Source: Macrobrachium rosenbergii (Eukaryota; Arthropoda; Malacostraca; Decapoda; Palaemonidae). Taken from it: 64,000 nt of DNA. The position numbers were made by a program, and so were the translations under genes. The stretch's first letter is position 1. Every line of letters starts with the position of its first letter. Under the pieces are notes generated by a model. That model worked only from the letters and a program-made list of their open reading frames with translations, ran no database searches and was not told the DNA's origin. The stretch lies in NCBI RefSeq assembly GCF_040412425.1, contig NC_089749.1, positions 9,787,162-9,851,161 of the forward strand, read 5' to 3'. Of the stretch, positions 1 to 13,179 are shown piece after piece.

Positions 1-344
1 GATATTTGTTGTTTTTTTGGCATAGTTTGTGTTTTACTTAAGCTTACCATGGCTCAGGCATTTGTTAAATGTTGACATTCATGACAAATCAATTTTCATA
101 GTTTTGTAGCCTTAAGAAAAAGTCATTTTTCGATTGGATTTCATCTCTTATGATTTTTTGACAACTTCAAATGATAATTTGAAGACAAATTCCCTTCTTG
201 TACAGTTAAGACCTTTGTAGAATAGTCCCTGATTTTTTGCAGTTTAGCTATTTGATTGCAAAGAAATTGCATTCACTTCATAAAAACACTTGCGACAGAA
301 CGTGAAGATTCTGCGTGTGATGCTCTGAGTCATTTTCCTTTCAG
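1..344 (+). other. MICU1 intron (partial)
   Basis: This is AT-rich, T-biased sequence ending in a polypyrimidine tract and AG at 343-344, directly before the first MICU1 exon in the window. No ORF or repeat was recognised in it. Confidence 0.7.
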
Positions 345-3300
345 AATACTTCCAGCAAACTAGAACTTGCTCTGGATGAGGATTCCATCTTTTACAAACT
401 AGGAAGTTCAGGACTCATATCGTTTTCGGACTTCATTTTCCTGCTCACTGTGCTTTCAAGTAAGTGCTGGAGGTGTACGTTGTTCGTCACTAAAATGGTC
501 TTTGGCAGAGATGGGTATGCGACTGTATTATGGAGTATGAGTCTTGCATTGCAATAGCATGGGCTGGGTTCAGCAGATGAGGTTAATTCCATTTTTTTTT
601 TATGGAGTGTATGGCCTCCCCTGGCCCCAGTGTCATATCATATGACCCAAATTTCATGCATTAATTCATGCTATAGACAACAGGTTAAATTTCTTAGCTT
701 CAGTAAGACAGGTCCATATAATGAATAAGTGTTTTGAGAAAACAGATATGTTAGTCTGAAGTTTTACATTATAAATTTAGGAGTTTTTGAAATAGCAGAG
801 AGTACAGGCCATCTTGCTCCCTGTCTGTTTATTCGTCATACCTTTTGGTCATTTGCATATACTGTATTAGGTTATTTTCAGTTCAGCTGTGTCTTTTAAG
901 CATAATATAAGTCCTATCTGCTACTCATTTTGAGTGTGAATTGTACATTTGTTATGAGAGATAAGGACTGAAAACCGTCTCTATTTCAGCGTCTCGGAGA
1001 CACTTTGAAATCGCCTTCCGAATGTTCGATCTCAACGGTGACGGGGATGTCGACTACGAAGAGTTTGATAAAGTCGCAACTTTGATTCGTAACCAGACCA
1101 GCATTGGCGCACGTCACAGAGACCACGCCAATACTGGTAACACTTTCAAAGTAAGCTGAAGTGTTTTCAACAGGATGAGATTGACAACGATGATAATTTT
1201 TGGTTTTCCCTAAAAATTTGGCATTTTCAGTTTTTTGCCTATTTGCCCATTCTCTCTCATGCACTAAGTATTGTCAGACATAGTTTCATATCTGCATTTT
1301 ATCTTTAAATTATAGAAAATACTAGGTGCTAGCCACACCTCTTTCTTAGAACCGTATATAGATTTTTTAGTTCTTTCATAACATGTTATCTATTTTTCAT
1401 ATATTTGTTACGATTAGACAGCTTTTTCCTCACAACCTTCACAAGGGCAGTTGAAATCTATGTAAGTTTTGGAAAGCTCAAGATATATAAAATATATAGC
1501 TATATATCTTATACAGTATTTATTTGAATAATAAATATATAAATACAGTACCAGTTACTTTAACTTGATTGTCTAGTTCAAGTTCTTAGTCATAATAGTG
1601 ATCACATTTACCAAATTAATTTTTCATTCTTTGTCATAAAATAATTTTGAAAATATTTTACAATACAAGGATCAGCTTAGATTTATACATAAATTTGACT
1701 AAGTCAAATCAGGTAACAGTTTTTTATGTTTGTCAGACTTCTGATCTGTTTCGTTAAAAATCGGTGTTGTGTTGTAAAGTTTTCTAATAATTATTTTTTC
1801 TGAACAGGGTGTAAATTCTGCTCTTAGTACGTATTTCTTTGGTTTTAATTTGAAAGAGAAGCTTACAATCGAAAAGTTTTTGGACTTCCAGCAGCAACTT
1901 CAGCAAGAAATTCTCAGCCTGGAGGTAAGAAAAATACTCTTACTGGTAAACAGTAGAATATACTATCAGAGATATCAAAATCTTAGTTGAAGTAGGAATT
2001 AAATTTCCTTTTCCAAGTGGTAAAATCATGTTGGGAATTGGTATTTTTTAATTTATTTTTATCAGGTGAGAATTGATTGACAGTTATCAAAATCCTTGTT
2101 AGCACAGTGGCCTGGTAAAACTGTTTATAATTATGTAGTGACAATAATCTCAAGGAGAATGGGATAGTTCCCTTTGTACTCACTTGTCTTCATGATACTA
2201 TATAATATTTAGTTACCATCCATGCCAGTGAACTAGCTCTGTAAGAGATAACTCTTGCTCAGTAGCTTTCAAAACAAAATTGTAAAGTACTATCCAGTCA
2301 AGCTCTATTTTTCAGTTATATAGTTTAGCTAAATAATAAATATATAAGCTATTGTTTATCATCTTAAGCATTTTATATCCTCTTTTCTCTTTGTGGGGTT
2401 AGAAATCTCACATGCTGTGAAATTTGATAAGGAAAACTAGTTAGTATCTTCAGTGTTGTCAGAGGTATAGCTAAAACTATTTTTGAAATAATTAAAATAA
2501 TATTAATGAAAGTTTACTGAATTTATGTTGGGGATTCTTTATTGCATATTGTAATAATAAGCAGTTTTAAGTTCCTTTGTGACTGTACTTGTTCTGATTA
2601 ACTTTTTGTGTTCATTGAAGGTTAAGTACTGGTATACGATAGCTGTAAAAGCATTTTCTTACTGAGTTGTAAATATAACTTGATAGGAGACCACTTAAAA
2701 GTACAGTTGGAAACTTTTTTTTATATAGACTTAAATGTTTGCGTCGTTATTTTATTCCTGTATTTATAAGATTACATGTAAGCATTTGAACCTTGTAAGC
2801 CTACACAGTCACAGTGTTGGTCTGTCTAGCATTGATTATATGCCGAAATGTGTGTAGAATATTGTAGAATGTTAATCTTTCTGGTACTGGGTCGTAAACG
2901 GTGCCTGACTTCTCATCTACTTTCAGTTCCGTCGCAAGGGCCCTGACGAAAACGGCTTGATTCACGAATCCGAGTTTGCCGAACTGCTTTTAGCTTATGG
3001 AGGTTATCCAACCAACAAGAAAGCAAAAATGTTGAAGAGAGTGAAAAAGGCCTTTAAGGTAAGTCAAGGGATGAAGGTGTGGTTGTTTTGTGTATGCTTT
3101 AATCTACTTCTAGCTTTTACTATAGGTTTGAAGGCTTGAAACAACCTGTTAATTATGAAGTAGGCTTAAGTAATTGTATTATCAAGGGCGTAAAGTAGAT
3201 ATTACAGCAAATTGTCCCAGTCATTTTAGCTCCAACAATAGTCTGTGAAATAATGTCTCATCACTGATGATTACTGAACTTGCTTTATATTTATGAAGGT

Positions 3301-6214
3301 TTTTTTGTCCTGCTCATGAATTCTGTTCTGATTTTTTCTTTTATTGGAATATCATTTAGTTTTGGCTTTAAGAAATAATTATGTGGTAAATACTGTACTT
3401 ATTTAGGCAGAGTGCAACATCTGTGTGCTCAAGAACCACTTCAGTACAATTTGTAAATGATCAGTTTGTTGAAACCTCACAGTAAATAGTATCAGTCCCA
3501 TGAAGTCTGTAAAGGATAAGAGATACATATTAATTCAACACTACACAAGAAATAAAGTTGTCTCAAAATTGGTAAGGCCTACTTAACTGGCTAGTTAATT
3601 AAGACTAGAGTTAGCTGGCATTCCCTTTTTACAACCAGAATTCCCTCTGTGCAGGAATAATTTGCGAGTTAGAGCTAGGAAAGGTAACTTTTCTAGAAAA
3701 ACTTAAAACAGAAGAATGTATAATCTTCAATGGGGTTTACTCCTGGGTTTTTAGGGCAATTTGCCTAATGAGAAACAATATAATCTTTAAGGATGTGGGA
3801 TTTTTCTCAGCTTGATGCATTTATTTTGTTGGTAAATTGTTGAGTTTTGATGTGTCCTTGGTGGAAAATTATGCCAATATTGTATCTTGTATCTTTACAT
3901 AATTAGGGAGATGCTTCCATTGGCATCAGTCGAGATGATTACCTCAAGTTCTTCCATTTCCTGAACAACATCAATGATGTGGACACGGCACTGACGTTCT
4001 ATCACATTGCTGGAGCTTCAATTGACCCAGGTGAGGAGTCGGTGGAGTGGAAGTGTTAACACAGGCAGTCCCCGGTTAACAGCGGGCTTGGTTAACGGTG
4101 ATCCGGTTTTATGGGGCATGTGTAGCGACGAAAATCGCTGATTTCCGCTTATCGGCACCGATAATTGGGTATTGGCGCCAGTACATACCTAACAGAGGCG
4201 CTGATAACCAAAAATTGGCACTTTTCGGCGCCGATAAGCCTGAAAATCGCTGAAAAAGCGCCGGAAATCGCCGATTTTCGGTTATCATCACACCCCCAGA
4301 ATGGAACCCCCGCTGATAACCGAGGACTGCCTGTAGTTGTGAATTTCTAGGATGGAGCAGAGTACAGGTTTAGCAGTTGTATTAACATGTATCTCATTAT
4401 GCATATCATAGCATATTGCATAATTTAATAGCAATAATCGTGTTGATATGAAATTTTATTGACGTTTATAATGCCATAAAGTGTCTTATTAGCCATGCCA
4501 ATGCCATACAGCATTTTGTTTTTATGTAACCAGAAGCCTTAGTACTACATCAAAACCAAAAAACTTTCATTTACCTTAAAAATATAGTTTTGAAATTTAA
4601 GATTTTAATATTAGTGCAAGAATGGGTTTCTTTAAAAGGGCCCACATTAGCATAAGATACCTTAAGAACTGTTTTCATATCGATATCCCTATTGTTTAAT
4701 GCTATTAGATCAAAACTCTTAATTTGAGAATACCTCTGTATCTTAATTTCCCATCCATGAGGTAAGATTTTGAGACTACCTCTGTATCTTAATCTCCCAT
4801 CCATGAGGTAAGATTTTGAGACTACCTCTGTATCTTAATCTCCCATCCATGAGGTAAGATTTTGAGACTACTTCTGTATCTTAATCTCCCATCCATGAGG
4901 TTAATGTAAAAAATTTATGAACATTAAAAGGGCAGATACACCTGGCAACATTAGAACCATTTGTAAAGCCCAAAGAGATTACTTCCTGTCGGATCTTTAT
5001 GGAATATAGGGGTAAAAAACATAAAATGCATACTTTACTACAGAAGTACAATTTGCATTACTAAAGTTAACAAGAATTTTTCTAAAATCTATAATTGTAA
5101 GGAATTTCAAATGTATTATTAGATTCAGTTTGAGTGATTAAAATCTGAGCATTGTACACTTTTTTAAACAAATAAAACCAAAATGATTACAGTGTTAGCT
5201 TTATCAACAGGTACAGTAGTCAAGTGGTTTGGGATCTTTTAAATTTCATTTTGAAACTAAAGCTAGAAGTACAGTAATGATAACAGTTGACCATTTTCAA
5301 ACTACGGTATTTCAGCTTAGGAGTCGTGATATGGAGTGTATATACTGGATATTGTAATTTGCCTAATAGCATATAATCTTTTATGCGAGTATGTGGAAAT
5401 TTGATTTATATGGTAATCTGTACATGATTGCTTTTAGGTTTTTTATATTCAGAGTAGGTTGATAGTAAAACCAAGTTTGCTTGCCAGTTATTGCATGTTA
5501 ACGTTACTTAACCATTGTTGTCTACTGAAGCTTTTCCAACTTTTAAATAGTAGGAATATATGGTAGTATGCATTGCTAACTACAGCACTAAAAATTGAGG
5601 AAACGGCATTGACTACAACACAATACATGTCGCTAATAATATGAACATTTTGACTTATGATCTGATATTTGTTCCATCCTTGCAGCCACCTTGAAGCACG
5701 TTGCCAGAACTGTAGCCCATGTGCAACTGTCGGACCATGTGGTCAACGTAGTCTTCACCCTGTTCGATGACAATAGTAAGTACATTGGAATGTTAAAAGT
5801 TTTCACTGTAGGAATTTTAAGTGCAAGTTAACTTGGAATAATGAGTTTTTTCAGCACAGACCCATCGTATTTGGTGGATAATATAAAATGTGCTAAAGGT
5901 ACATGTATGTATATACATCTAGTGTACTGTCCATGGTATTGTTCACTTTGAATCCTTACAGAGGATTTGCGAGTAGCTTCCTCAGCTGCTCACAACACCT
6001 GTGATATATTTTATCGCACGCTAAAAATTAACTGGATAATGTCTCCCTGATCAAAACAGATGATGGCCAACTCAGCAACCGAGAGTTTGTAGCAGTCATG
6101 AAGAACAGGCTCCAGCGAGGTCTGGAGAAGCCCAAGGACACAGGGTTCGTCAAGCTCATTGCGTCCATGTTCAAGTGCGCCAAGGAGACAAAGCCGGTGC
6201 TACTGGACATATGA
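345..6214 (+). CDS. MICU1: MICU1, mitochondrial calcium uptake protein 1 (3' seven exons; 5' end outside window)
   Basis: Exons at 345-459, 990-1150, 1808-1924, 2927-3058, 3907-4030, 5686-5775 and 6060-6214 all have AG/GT borders and join in one frame to give 297 residues ending at TGA 6212-6214. MICU1 sits on the inner mitochondrial membrane in the intermembrane space and gates the MCU uniporter by calcium. Two canonical EF-hand loops are visible: [12 protein letters not shown] (residues 52-63 of the partial protein) and [12 protein letters not shown] (244-255). The [10 protein letters not shown] and RGLEKPKD stretches resemble MICU1 rather than MICU2/3. A cysteine in KCAKE (residue 286) sits where vertebrate MICU1 has its disulfide cysteine for MICU2. 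The signal sequence and polybasic region must be encoded left of the window. The identification is by recognition of the family, not by a search. Confidence 0.93.
4062..4333. mobile_element. MITE-like element with 25-bp terminal inverted repeats
   Basis: The left end CAGGCAGTCCCCGGTTAACA and the reverse complement of the right end, CAGGCAGTCCTCGGTTATCA, agree over about 25 bp with two differences. The element is 272 bp, more GC-rich than the intron around it, and contains subrepeats of the form GGCGCCGATA. It has no coding capacity. The CAGGCA start resembles pogo/Tigger-type (Tc1/mariner superfamily) ends. A TA target duplication is not clean: the left flank reads CA and the right flank TA. 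Confidence 0.8.
4721..4902. repeat. 46-bp minisatellite, about four copies
   Basis: A 46-bp unit containing ACCTCTGTATCTTAATCTCC is repeated head to tail about four times. The inner copies are nearly identical and the outer copies more diverged. It lies within a MICU1 intron. Confidence 0.9.
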
Positions 6215-6355
6215 GGAAAGGTTCGCACACGGGATGCCAAGGTGAAGGAAGCCAAGTGGGAGAATCACTGCAAGGGGTGCAATTGCCGAGGCAATAGCAA
6301 GCACCAGCACGAAAGCGACGAAAACGGCAGTGAAGCTAAAGATCAGGAGGAGTAA
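6215..6355 (+). other. In-frame open extension after the MICU1 stop codon
   Basis: After TGA 6212-6214 the same frame stays open for 46 codons to TAA 6353-6355. Thirty of the 46 third positions are G or C, as in the exon before and unlike the AT-rich sequence after. The encoded tail would be hydrophilic and rich in Lys and Glu, with a CKGCNCRG cysteine cluster. It may be translated by readthrough, be a formerly coding tail cut off by a recent TGA, or be a sequence error at the TGA. It could also simply be 3' UTR. Confidence 0.4.
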
Positions 6356-7505
6356 TTCCGTTTGGATTCCGCGAGCTAAAGGCGTCCTCATCTTAAGCAT
6401 AGGTAATGAATGTTTTGATTTTGTGTCAAATTCCACTCTGGTGTCCTGTTGTGTGCGTGATCCCGTGTTTCAAGTCTGTGGTATTGATTGGCAGTCTTTA
6501 AGGACTGCGAAGTCGTTGTGACTAATATAGTTTTCAGAAGATGAAGCTGTTTGTCAAGGCAGTGTGTGATGAGTGATACATGGAAAATTTTGGAGTGTAG
6601 TTATTGTACTTAATTTATTGACTTGAAGGAAAAACATAAAATTTTAGTAGTCTTTTGAATATGTTAGTAATTTTAGATTGTGTCTAAATGTCTTACCTTT
6701 TCCCTTTTTTATTTCAATTTATTTATTTTTGCCCTTGGCATTATTTCTTTAGCAATTACTAGTTGCATTGAAATTATTCAAATGATGCTCACCCTTGCCT
6801 TTTATTAGTAATGTTAATTCACCTTAAAATATTTTTAATAATTAGATCTTTTGAAATGGCTTTTCAAGTAATTGCCATAGCCATTATATAAAGTAAAAAA
6901 TTTGTATGTGTCGTCAAATGGCCAGTGTTTTAGAGCTTTCAATAAGAAATTTTAAAATAATTTTTATTGGTTGGTCATATGACATTTCAGTTTAAGTGAT
7001 TTAGTGATATGAGTAAAGGTAGTATTGGATGGTGCCTGAGAAAAATTGTAAACGAAGTCCATGCCTCAGATATTTTAAGTACAGGTGTTAACACAGAAGT
7101 GGTGATATGAAAACTAATTCATGTATGAAAGAAGCTCACAGCTCAAAGAGCTTCATGAACTTATAGAACATACATGTAATTGTTCTGTTAAAAGTTGAAG
7201 ATTTGGAGAACGTACATGTCTTACTAAATGGACATGTGCACAATGTTTCATTACAATAGAAGAGACCCATCTGTATCCAGTATTATTGGAGGCATCCGCA
7301 AAGATAGTAAACGAGGTTTTGTGGGGTTTTCCTATATGAACGGTACTAATGTGTTTGATAGTATTTATCAGTAATAATTTCATATGAATATACAACATGC
7401 AGAAAAATATGTATACTAGAGAAAGTGCTGTCTTTAATATATAATACAGTATAGTGCTTAGATAATTTGGTAGAGATGATGGTGCCCTCTAAAACTGTAA
7501 TTAGT
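6356..7505 (+). other. Probable MICU1 3' UTR passing into intergenic sequence
   Basis: Sequence becomes T-rich and ORF-free soon after 6550. I could not identify a single convincing polyadenylation site for MICU1, so the transcript end is undetermined. AATAAA strings occur much farther on, for example near 10793 and 12255. Confidence 0.4.
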
Positions 7506-7507
7506 AC

Positions 7508-7830
7508 AGTCGACCCCTGGGATTCGCGGGGGGTAAGGAATAGCTAAAATCCTCGAATACTTAAAACCCTTGTAAAAATGCTTATAACTGCCTATTTTGA
7601 TAGTTCAAACACCAAAAACCCCCTCTAAAATGCTTATACCTGCGTATTTTAATAGTTTTATCACGAAAAATGTTAGTCGCAAAAATATGAAAATACAGTC
7701 ATTAGTGAATATTTCTCTGTGAAAAATTCCATGAATAGGCAAACTGTCTGTGAACAATGTGGATATAAGTTCCACAGAAAAATCCACGAATAGGTGAATC
7801 CAGAAACTGCAAATCGTAGGGGGTCGACTG
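7508..7830. mobile_element. Pogo/Tigger-like MITE, 323 bp, with TA target duplication
   Basis: The left end CAGTCGACCCC and right end GGGGTCGACTG form a perfect 11-bp inverted repeat, with imperfect pairing further in. TA lies on each side (7506-7507 and 7831-7832), as expected for Tc1/mariner-type insertion. The interior shares many motifs with the copy at about 44313, such as ATAGTT, TTTATCAC and TTTCTCTGTGAAAAAT. There is no transposase. Confidence 0.85.
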
Positions 7831-7832
7831 TA

Positions 7833-10800
7833 TCTCACAGCAAAGTCATAGTGTGGATTCAGAAGCCTTTACTGTACTAGATCTTACTTGTACAAGAAAA
7901 GAAATTGTAGGTTCCCATTTTGATGCCGTTATTACTATTGCTACTCAGATTATCATGAAAAAAATATATATCTTAAAAGTAGGTAACAAAATACTGTACT
8001 GTAGAAATTAGATGGATATCTAACAAAGGTATTGATAGTTTAACACCTAACATACGTAGGAATTGTGTTGTCAAACTTGCAGATATGAGGATTTAAGAGT
8101 TTTTGATCCACTTGTTTATTATTTTTTATGATGCTGGTAGATTGTTTAAGAGTAGAGTAAATTTTGGTTTAAAGAATGATAGAGATAAAATACTTGAAAT
8201 ACAATGTAGAACTGATAGCGCTCATAACTGTGCAATATATTTATCCATGGGAAAGTTCTAGTAAGAGTAAAATTACTTGAATGTGATCAGTAACACATGA
8301 ACCAAGAAGTGCTTGTCTTATCCCCACAAGATATTTAAAGAGAAATCACTTTTCCTTCTTCATTTTAAAATCTTTTGAGACGCATGGACTTTTGAAGTAT
8401 ATAAAGCATAACGTTTCTAAAGGAACTACATGTTAAAGAAGGCTGCTTTGATACAGGTATCAGAATGTTTAAAATTTTATAATTGTTGTTGCTAGAATCA
8501 TACAATACTCATATTTACGGGTGAGAGGTGAATGCTATACTGTTCTCCAAGAAAAGCTGACAGCTTTTGTATGTTCTTGCCAGTGAAATCTGTAGGTAGT
8601 TGGTTCATTGTATTATCAGTCTTTTTTTTTTTTAAGCGTTTAGTTGTATTTCATGTGTCTAATGCTTATGGACAGAGCAGCATAAGCAGTTAGTTCTATC
8701 TTCACTTAGATACTGTAGTTTCTCAAATTTCCTCGTCATATTATACCAGTGGTGCTAATTACGCTGTGTTAAGAAATGTTTTGTTTCAGTGTCTGTCGGT
8801 AGACTTGTATGTAATACTGTAGTGGTTTATTTAGTGCTGTGTGCAAGTGGTGTGATTAGTGTCCCATTTCTTCACAGAGAAACGTAAATAGGAAACTACG
8901 CATTGGTGAAAAAATACTATTTATCCTTTAGGGCTTTTCATTTCTGGTGTTGGTCTATAATGAAAGTAATAATTAATGTCCTGTGAAGTTGCTTTGAGCG
9001 TTGCAGTATATTTGCTTTGGGACTGCCCATTGAAGTAGATTATTTATGACTGTGCGCACATTAATTTTCTTGAGATTTTTTATTGTATTCAATGTCTTAT
9101 GGAATCCCATAAACGGAAGGGAAAAATTTTGTTTGCTATGTAGAATAGTTGAAAGGAGATAGGTTGTTGGTTCAGTGTGAGGTATTGTTTGGATTTTTCA
9201 GATTAAAATCAGATTTTTTAGAATTCATAATTATATAATTTAAAATTAGACAATTTTATGTTGTATGTTTTGCAGTTGTACTTAACACGAGTATTATCGC
9301 TATGGCTGTGTGCAGAAAATTATTTAGTTGTTAAGTAAAGAGTCTTATGAAAGATAGTTTTTAATTAGTTCTAAGAGCTGTCATAAGTAAATTGTTTTAA
9401 ACTATTGGTAATGTAGCATTTTTTAGAGAACTATTTTTTTTTTAGGGAAGTTGTTGATCATATCAAAGTTTCTCTTAGCTCACAGTATGTCTTATCCCTT
9501 TTTGGCTATTCAGGTTTTAATTAATCTTGTGCATTGTCTGTTCTTGTGGATGTTTTTGTTTTAGTCTTAAGTTTTGTGTATTTATTTGAAATGTATATAT
9601 ATTATCTTGACCCCTGTAGGAAGTGGAATGACAACGTCACAGTCTATTTAGTAAAAAAAAATTACTGCACTACCAGTATTGAATGAATTGCTTACACTAA
9701 TTTGCAAAATCTTTTATAGAAGTTATTTTATTTTCAGTAAGATTCACTTTACCTGTATTTTAATTTGGTAGAGAGTTGCTACTTGATATATGTGTGTGTG
9801 TGGTACACTAGAAGGTACTGTCCTTTGTCCCTTCAACCCCAATTGCATTGATATTTGCTTTTTAGATTTCCACCTACCTAACAGTGTATCTAATTTCTTT
9901 CTAACTTTACCTATCTATGTCTCATTTATTATACGAGTATTGTCGAAGGCTTCTTCAGGTGATCCCTATGAGAGTCTTAGAAATGTGAGGCTGTGGTTAT
10001 GTTAAATTAATATACAGTGGTATTAATCACCTTTACCTTGAAGATTGATAAGATTAGATATTTTTTATTGTAATTGTATCCAAGTTTATTCATTATAATG
10101 AAAGTTTTTTCATGATTCACATTTGTGTCATCCTGATGATTTAATAGATACAAAAGGATTAAATCACTGGGTAATTGACAGATCTTGCAGTAAAGGGCAT
10201 TTTCTTTGCAGCACATAACATTGCAGGGATAGGTATTCCTAGGGGCATTAGCAGAGAACCGAGACACAAATACCCAGTTGTGTAGTTTTCACAAATACCC
10301 AGTTGTGTAGTTTTCAAGGATAGCGTGATAGTTGATATTCTAAAGTCATACAAGATGTACAGTTACCAGGTTCATAGTCTTTTATATAGAGCAGAACAAT
10401 TGGAGAACAAGATTATTTAGGTTAGTGACTGTCTCCAAACTATAGAAGTAGGGGTATAATTAGTTTTCTTTGTCTTCCTTTTTTATATTATTTTTGGGTT
10501 GTATTTTTTCCATGTAGAATCCACTTATTGTTTATGTTTTGTTTTTAGCAAACATGTTAATAATGTAAAGTTAATCACATCATTCAAAGAAAAGTTACCA
10601 GTTATTTAGAAAAGTCTAATCAAGATTGTTAAATTTATAAGGTCTCCAGTTAAGTAGATATGTATATGATTTGTGCAGCAATGTACCATGTTTATTTTCG
10701 TGATCATCATCATTGCACGTTAGTGTGAGACTGTCAAGTCGTATTTCTAGAATTCTCATAAGGGTCACCTGAAGGATTCTTCTGTAAATGAGAAATAAAT

Positions 10801-13080
10801 AGTGAAGTAGGAAGAGGCCAAAAGGGAATAGATGGAAGTAAAAGGCATTGAAGCAATGTAGGAATTGCTGAAGAGGTTTAGCAAATACCTTTAAAACCAT
10901 TCTCAGTATGTTAGGGAAGACACACCACAAGTGGCATCCCCTCTACAGGGATTTATTCTTGGTAGATTGGCAGATTGTTTTGCAGTACTACAAGAGTTGA
11001 CAAGAAATAAAATAAGATATGGGGAACTTGAGGTTTACATTCAAACGGTAGTTACTGTGTAAGCATGAAGACAACCTTATGAAAGTCAGAACTCCATCTT
11101 GATTCTCACAGTTTGTATTCTTTGTAACTCCCGTTGCAGGGTGTTTTGAATACTGTAGTCTCTCGTCTGTATTGGTACAGTATATGTATTGTAGTTTAGA
11201 GCTCAGTAAGTTTGTCATAACTAATCAAAATATAGTTCTCTCTTCTCTGTGTTTCGTCAAGTTTAACGTTTTGTCTCTCATTTCTGTATTTCCATGTCAC
11301 AGGTTTCTAAAAATAGCCTGCAGACTGATGGCCTAACCTTTGGAAAAATACTTTATGTAATTTCAGTCCAAACTATTTGATTATTACCCCTTATATTTTT
11401 CAGTTGTTTAGCAAGAATGTATATTTAAAAAAAAAAGATTATGCTAAATTTAACAGGTACCCACTTTACCTATGTTAATGTCATAATGTCAGATTGCAAT
11501 TTCAATGTGACATTTCAACTTTTATCAAATGCTTTCTATCTGTTCACATCTGCTCATTCTTTTTATGTGTTACATCGTGGAGGTGATCTGAAGTCTAGTC
11601 CATTTTATCCTGTAAAGGGTTGAACGTTGATCCCAATCCATTAGTTTTTAGCTGTAGCTCAGAGTTTTATTTGTCATGTAAAGCATTTAATATTTAAGTG
11701 TTTTGCCTGTGTAAAAATACTGTACTTATTTGTATGTTACAGTTTTTTTTATTGAAATTTTATGTTTGGACTAAATTTTTAAACTTTATGAAGTTTTGTA
11801 AGTTCAAGTCTTTACTATTGAGTTTGTATTCTTTTCTAGTAAAATAATATATGGATATTAAAATTATATAAGTGAAAAGTAAAATTCAAGTAATTTAACA
11901 AGACCATATTAGATGGTGAGGGCAGTCTGTAGCTGTCTTGATACCACACCAGTTTCGGGCTTTACAATTGGAGGAACAACCGTTACAAAATTAACCAGTA
12001 TTCTAAATTTGTGAAGGTGAAAAAGATACAAATGACCTAAGATATTGATTCTCAGTGTTGATTGAAGATGTGTGCAAGTTTCATATATTTATGGAGTATG
12101 ATTTATTGTAAATAATATGATATGATATGAATGGCGTCATTTTGGTGTGAAGTGTCCATCCATCCATCCTAATGTTATTCCCTTGTTATTGTTTCATGAA
12201 ATTTCAGGGTTGTTTGAAATTGTACCTGTAAATCATTCAATAATCAGTGATTGTTAATAAAGTGTAAGATTGATTATCTTTTTATTGCAACTAGGACGTG
12301 TCAAAAAGTGTACCAGAAATGTGCATCATTTATTTACAAGATTTTCTACGGTAATGATGTGCAAATATACATGCTTTATATTGAGGAGTTTGTTGTGTGA
12401 GATTTGTGAAAAATTCAGATTCTTGTAAAAGATGTATACATTTCAGGGCTTTAGAGTGAGGGGAAAGACATCAACTGACAAGAAACCATTGTTTGAGTTT
12501 GGAACAAAGCTGAGAATTGCAATTATGAACTGTTAATATGTGCATGGAAATAGGTGTTGCACCTTGCTGCAAAACTTTTTCATTACTTAGTGCAGTGAAA
12601 TTGTATAGGTAGAAACCTTACTGAAGAGACGTTGGATGACAAAATTGCAAGCATAGTTATATGAACTAAAATAGCTAGTGACTATTCAGAAGTAGTATGT
12701 ATGCTCTGCCGTTTGAAAAGGAAGTAGCAAGATGGTGTGTGGCCCTTGTACAAAACAAGATGCAAACAAGCACTTTACCAAAGTACTAGTTTATGAAAAA
12801 CGAATAATAATAGAAGATTGAACTTAGGATAATCCCTAACTGTTATATGTAATTCATTGTATTAAGTGTTATGGGGTTGGAAATTCAACTCATTCAGACG
12901 AGAGCTTGGGTAACCTATAGTGCATAGAGGGAACGAAATGGGCCATAGGGTTAGTGATGTTCAGGATTGTATATTACTCATAAAATTTCCAGTTTATTCA
13001 GTCTTGTAGAATTTTCATATGTAATACTGTGGATTAGCTTATCTGGGGAAATGAAAAGATTCTAGTCACATTGTGGTTAA
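7833..13080. other. Long AT-rich stretch without recognised genes
   Basis: About 5 kb of T-biased sequence with only short ORFs that look accidental. It holds a 25-bp direct duplication at 10265-10315. No coding exon, tRNA or repeat family was recognised. It may include an extended MICU1 3' UTR, but nothing in the sequence settles this. Confidence 0.5.
10265..10315. repeat. 25-bp tandem duplication
   Basis: The unit beginning CACAAATACCCAGTTG occurs twice in a row without change, at 10265 and 10290. Confidence 0.9.
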
Positions 13081-13179
13081 TGATAGCAAAGTTTTTTGAC
13101 GTGAAATGCCATGTATATTTCATGTATCTTGACAGTTAATAGTCGTTAGCTTGAGTACTTGAACAGAAGTGGACTGGAC

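Larger units (their letters stand above)
4031..5685 (+). other. MICU1 intron between exons 3907-4030 and 5686-5775
   Basis: This is the longest MICU1 intron in the window (1655 bp), from GTGAGG at 4031 to TGCAG at 5681-5685. It holds a terminal-inverted-repeat element starting 31 bp after the donor and a 46-bp minisatellite at about 4721-4902. The other MICU1 introns (460-989, 1151-1807, 1925-2926, 3059-3906, 5776-6059) contain nothing I recognise. Confidence 0.85.

Noticed and set aside
4721..4902. Regular direct repeats that might suggest a CRISPR array
   Set aside because: The 46-bp units are contiguous with no spacers, in a eukaryotic intron; it is a minisatellite.
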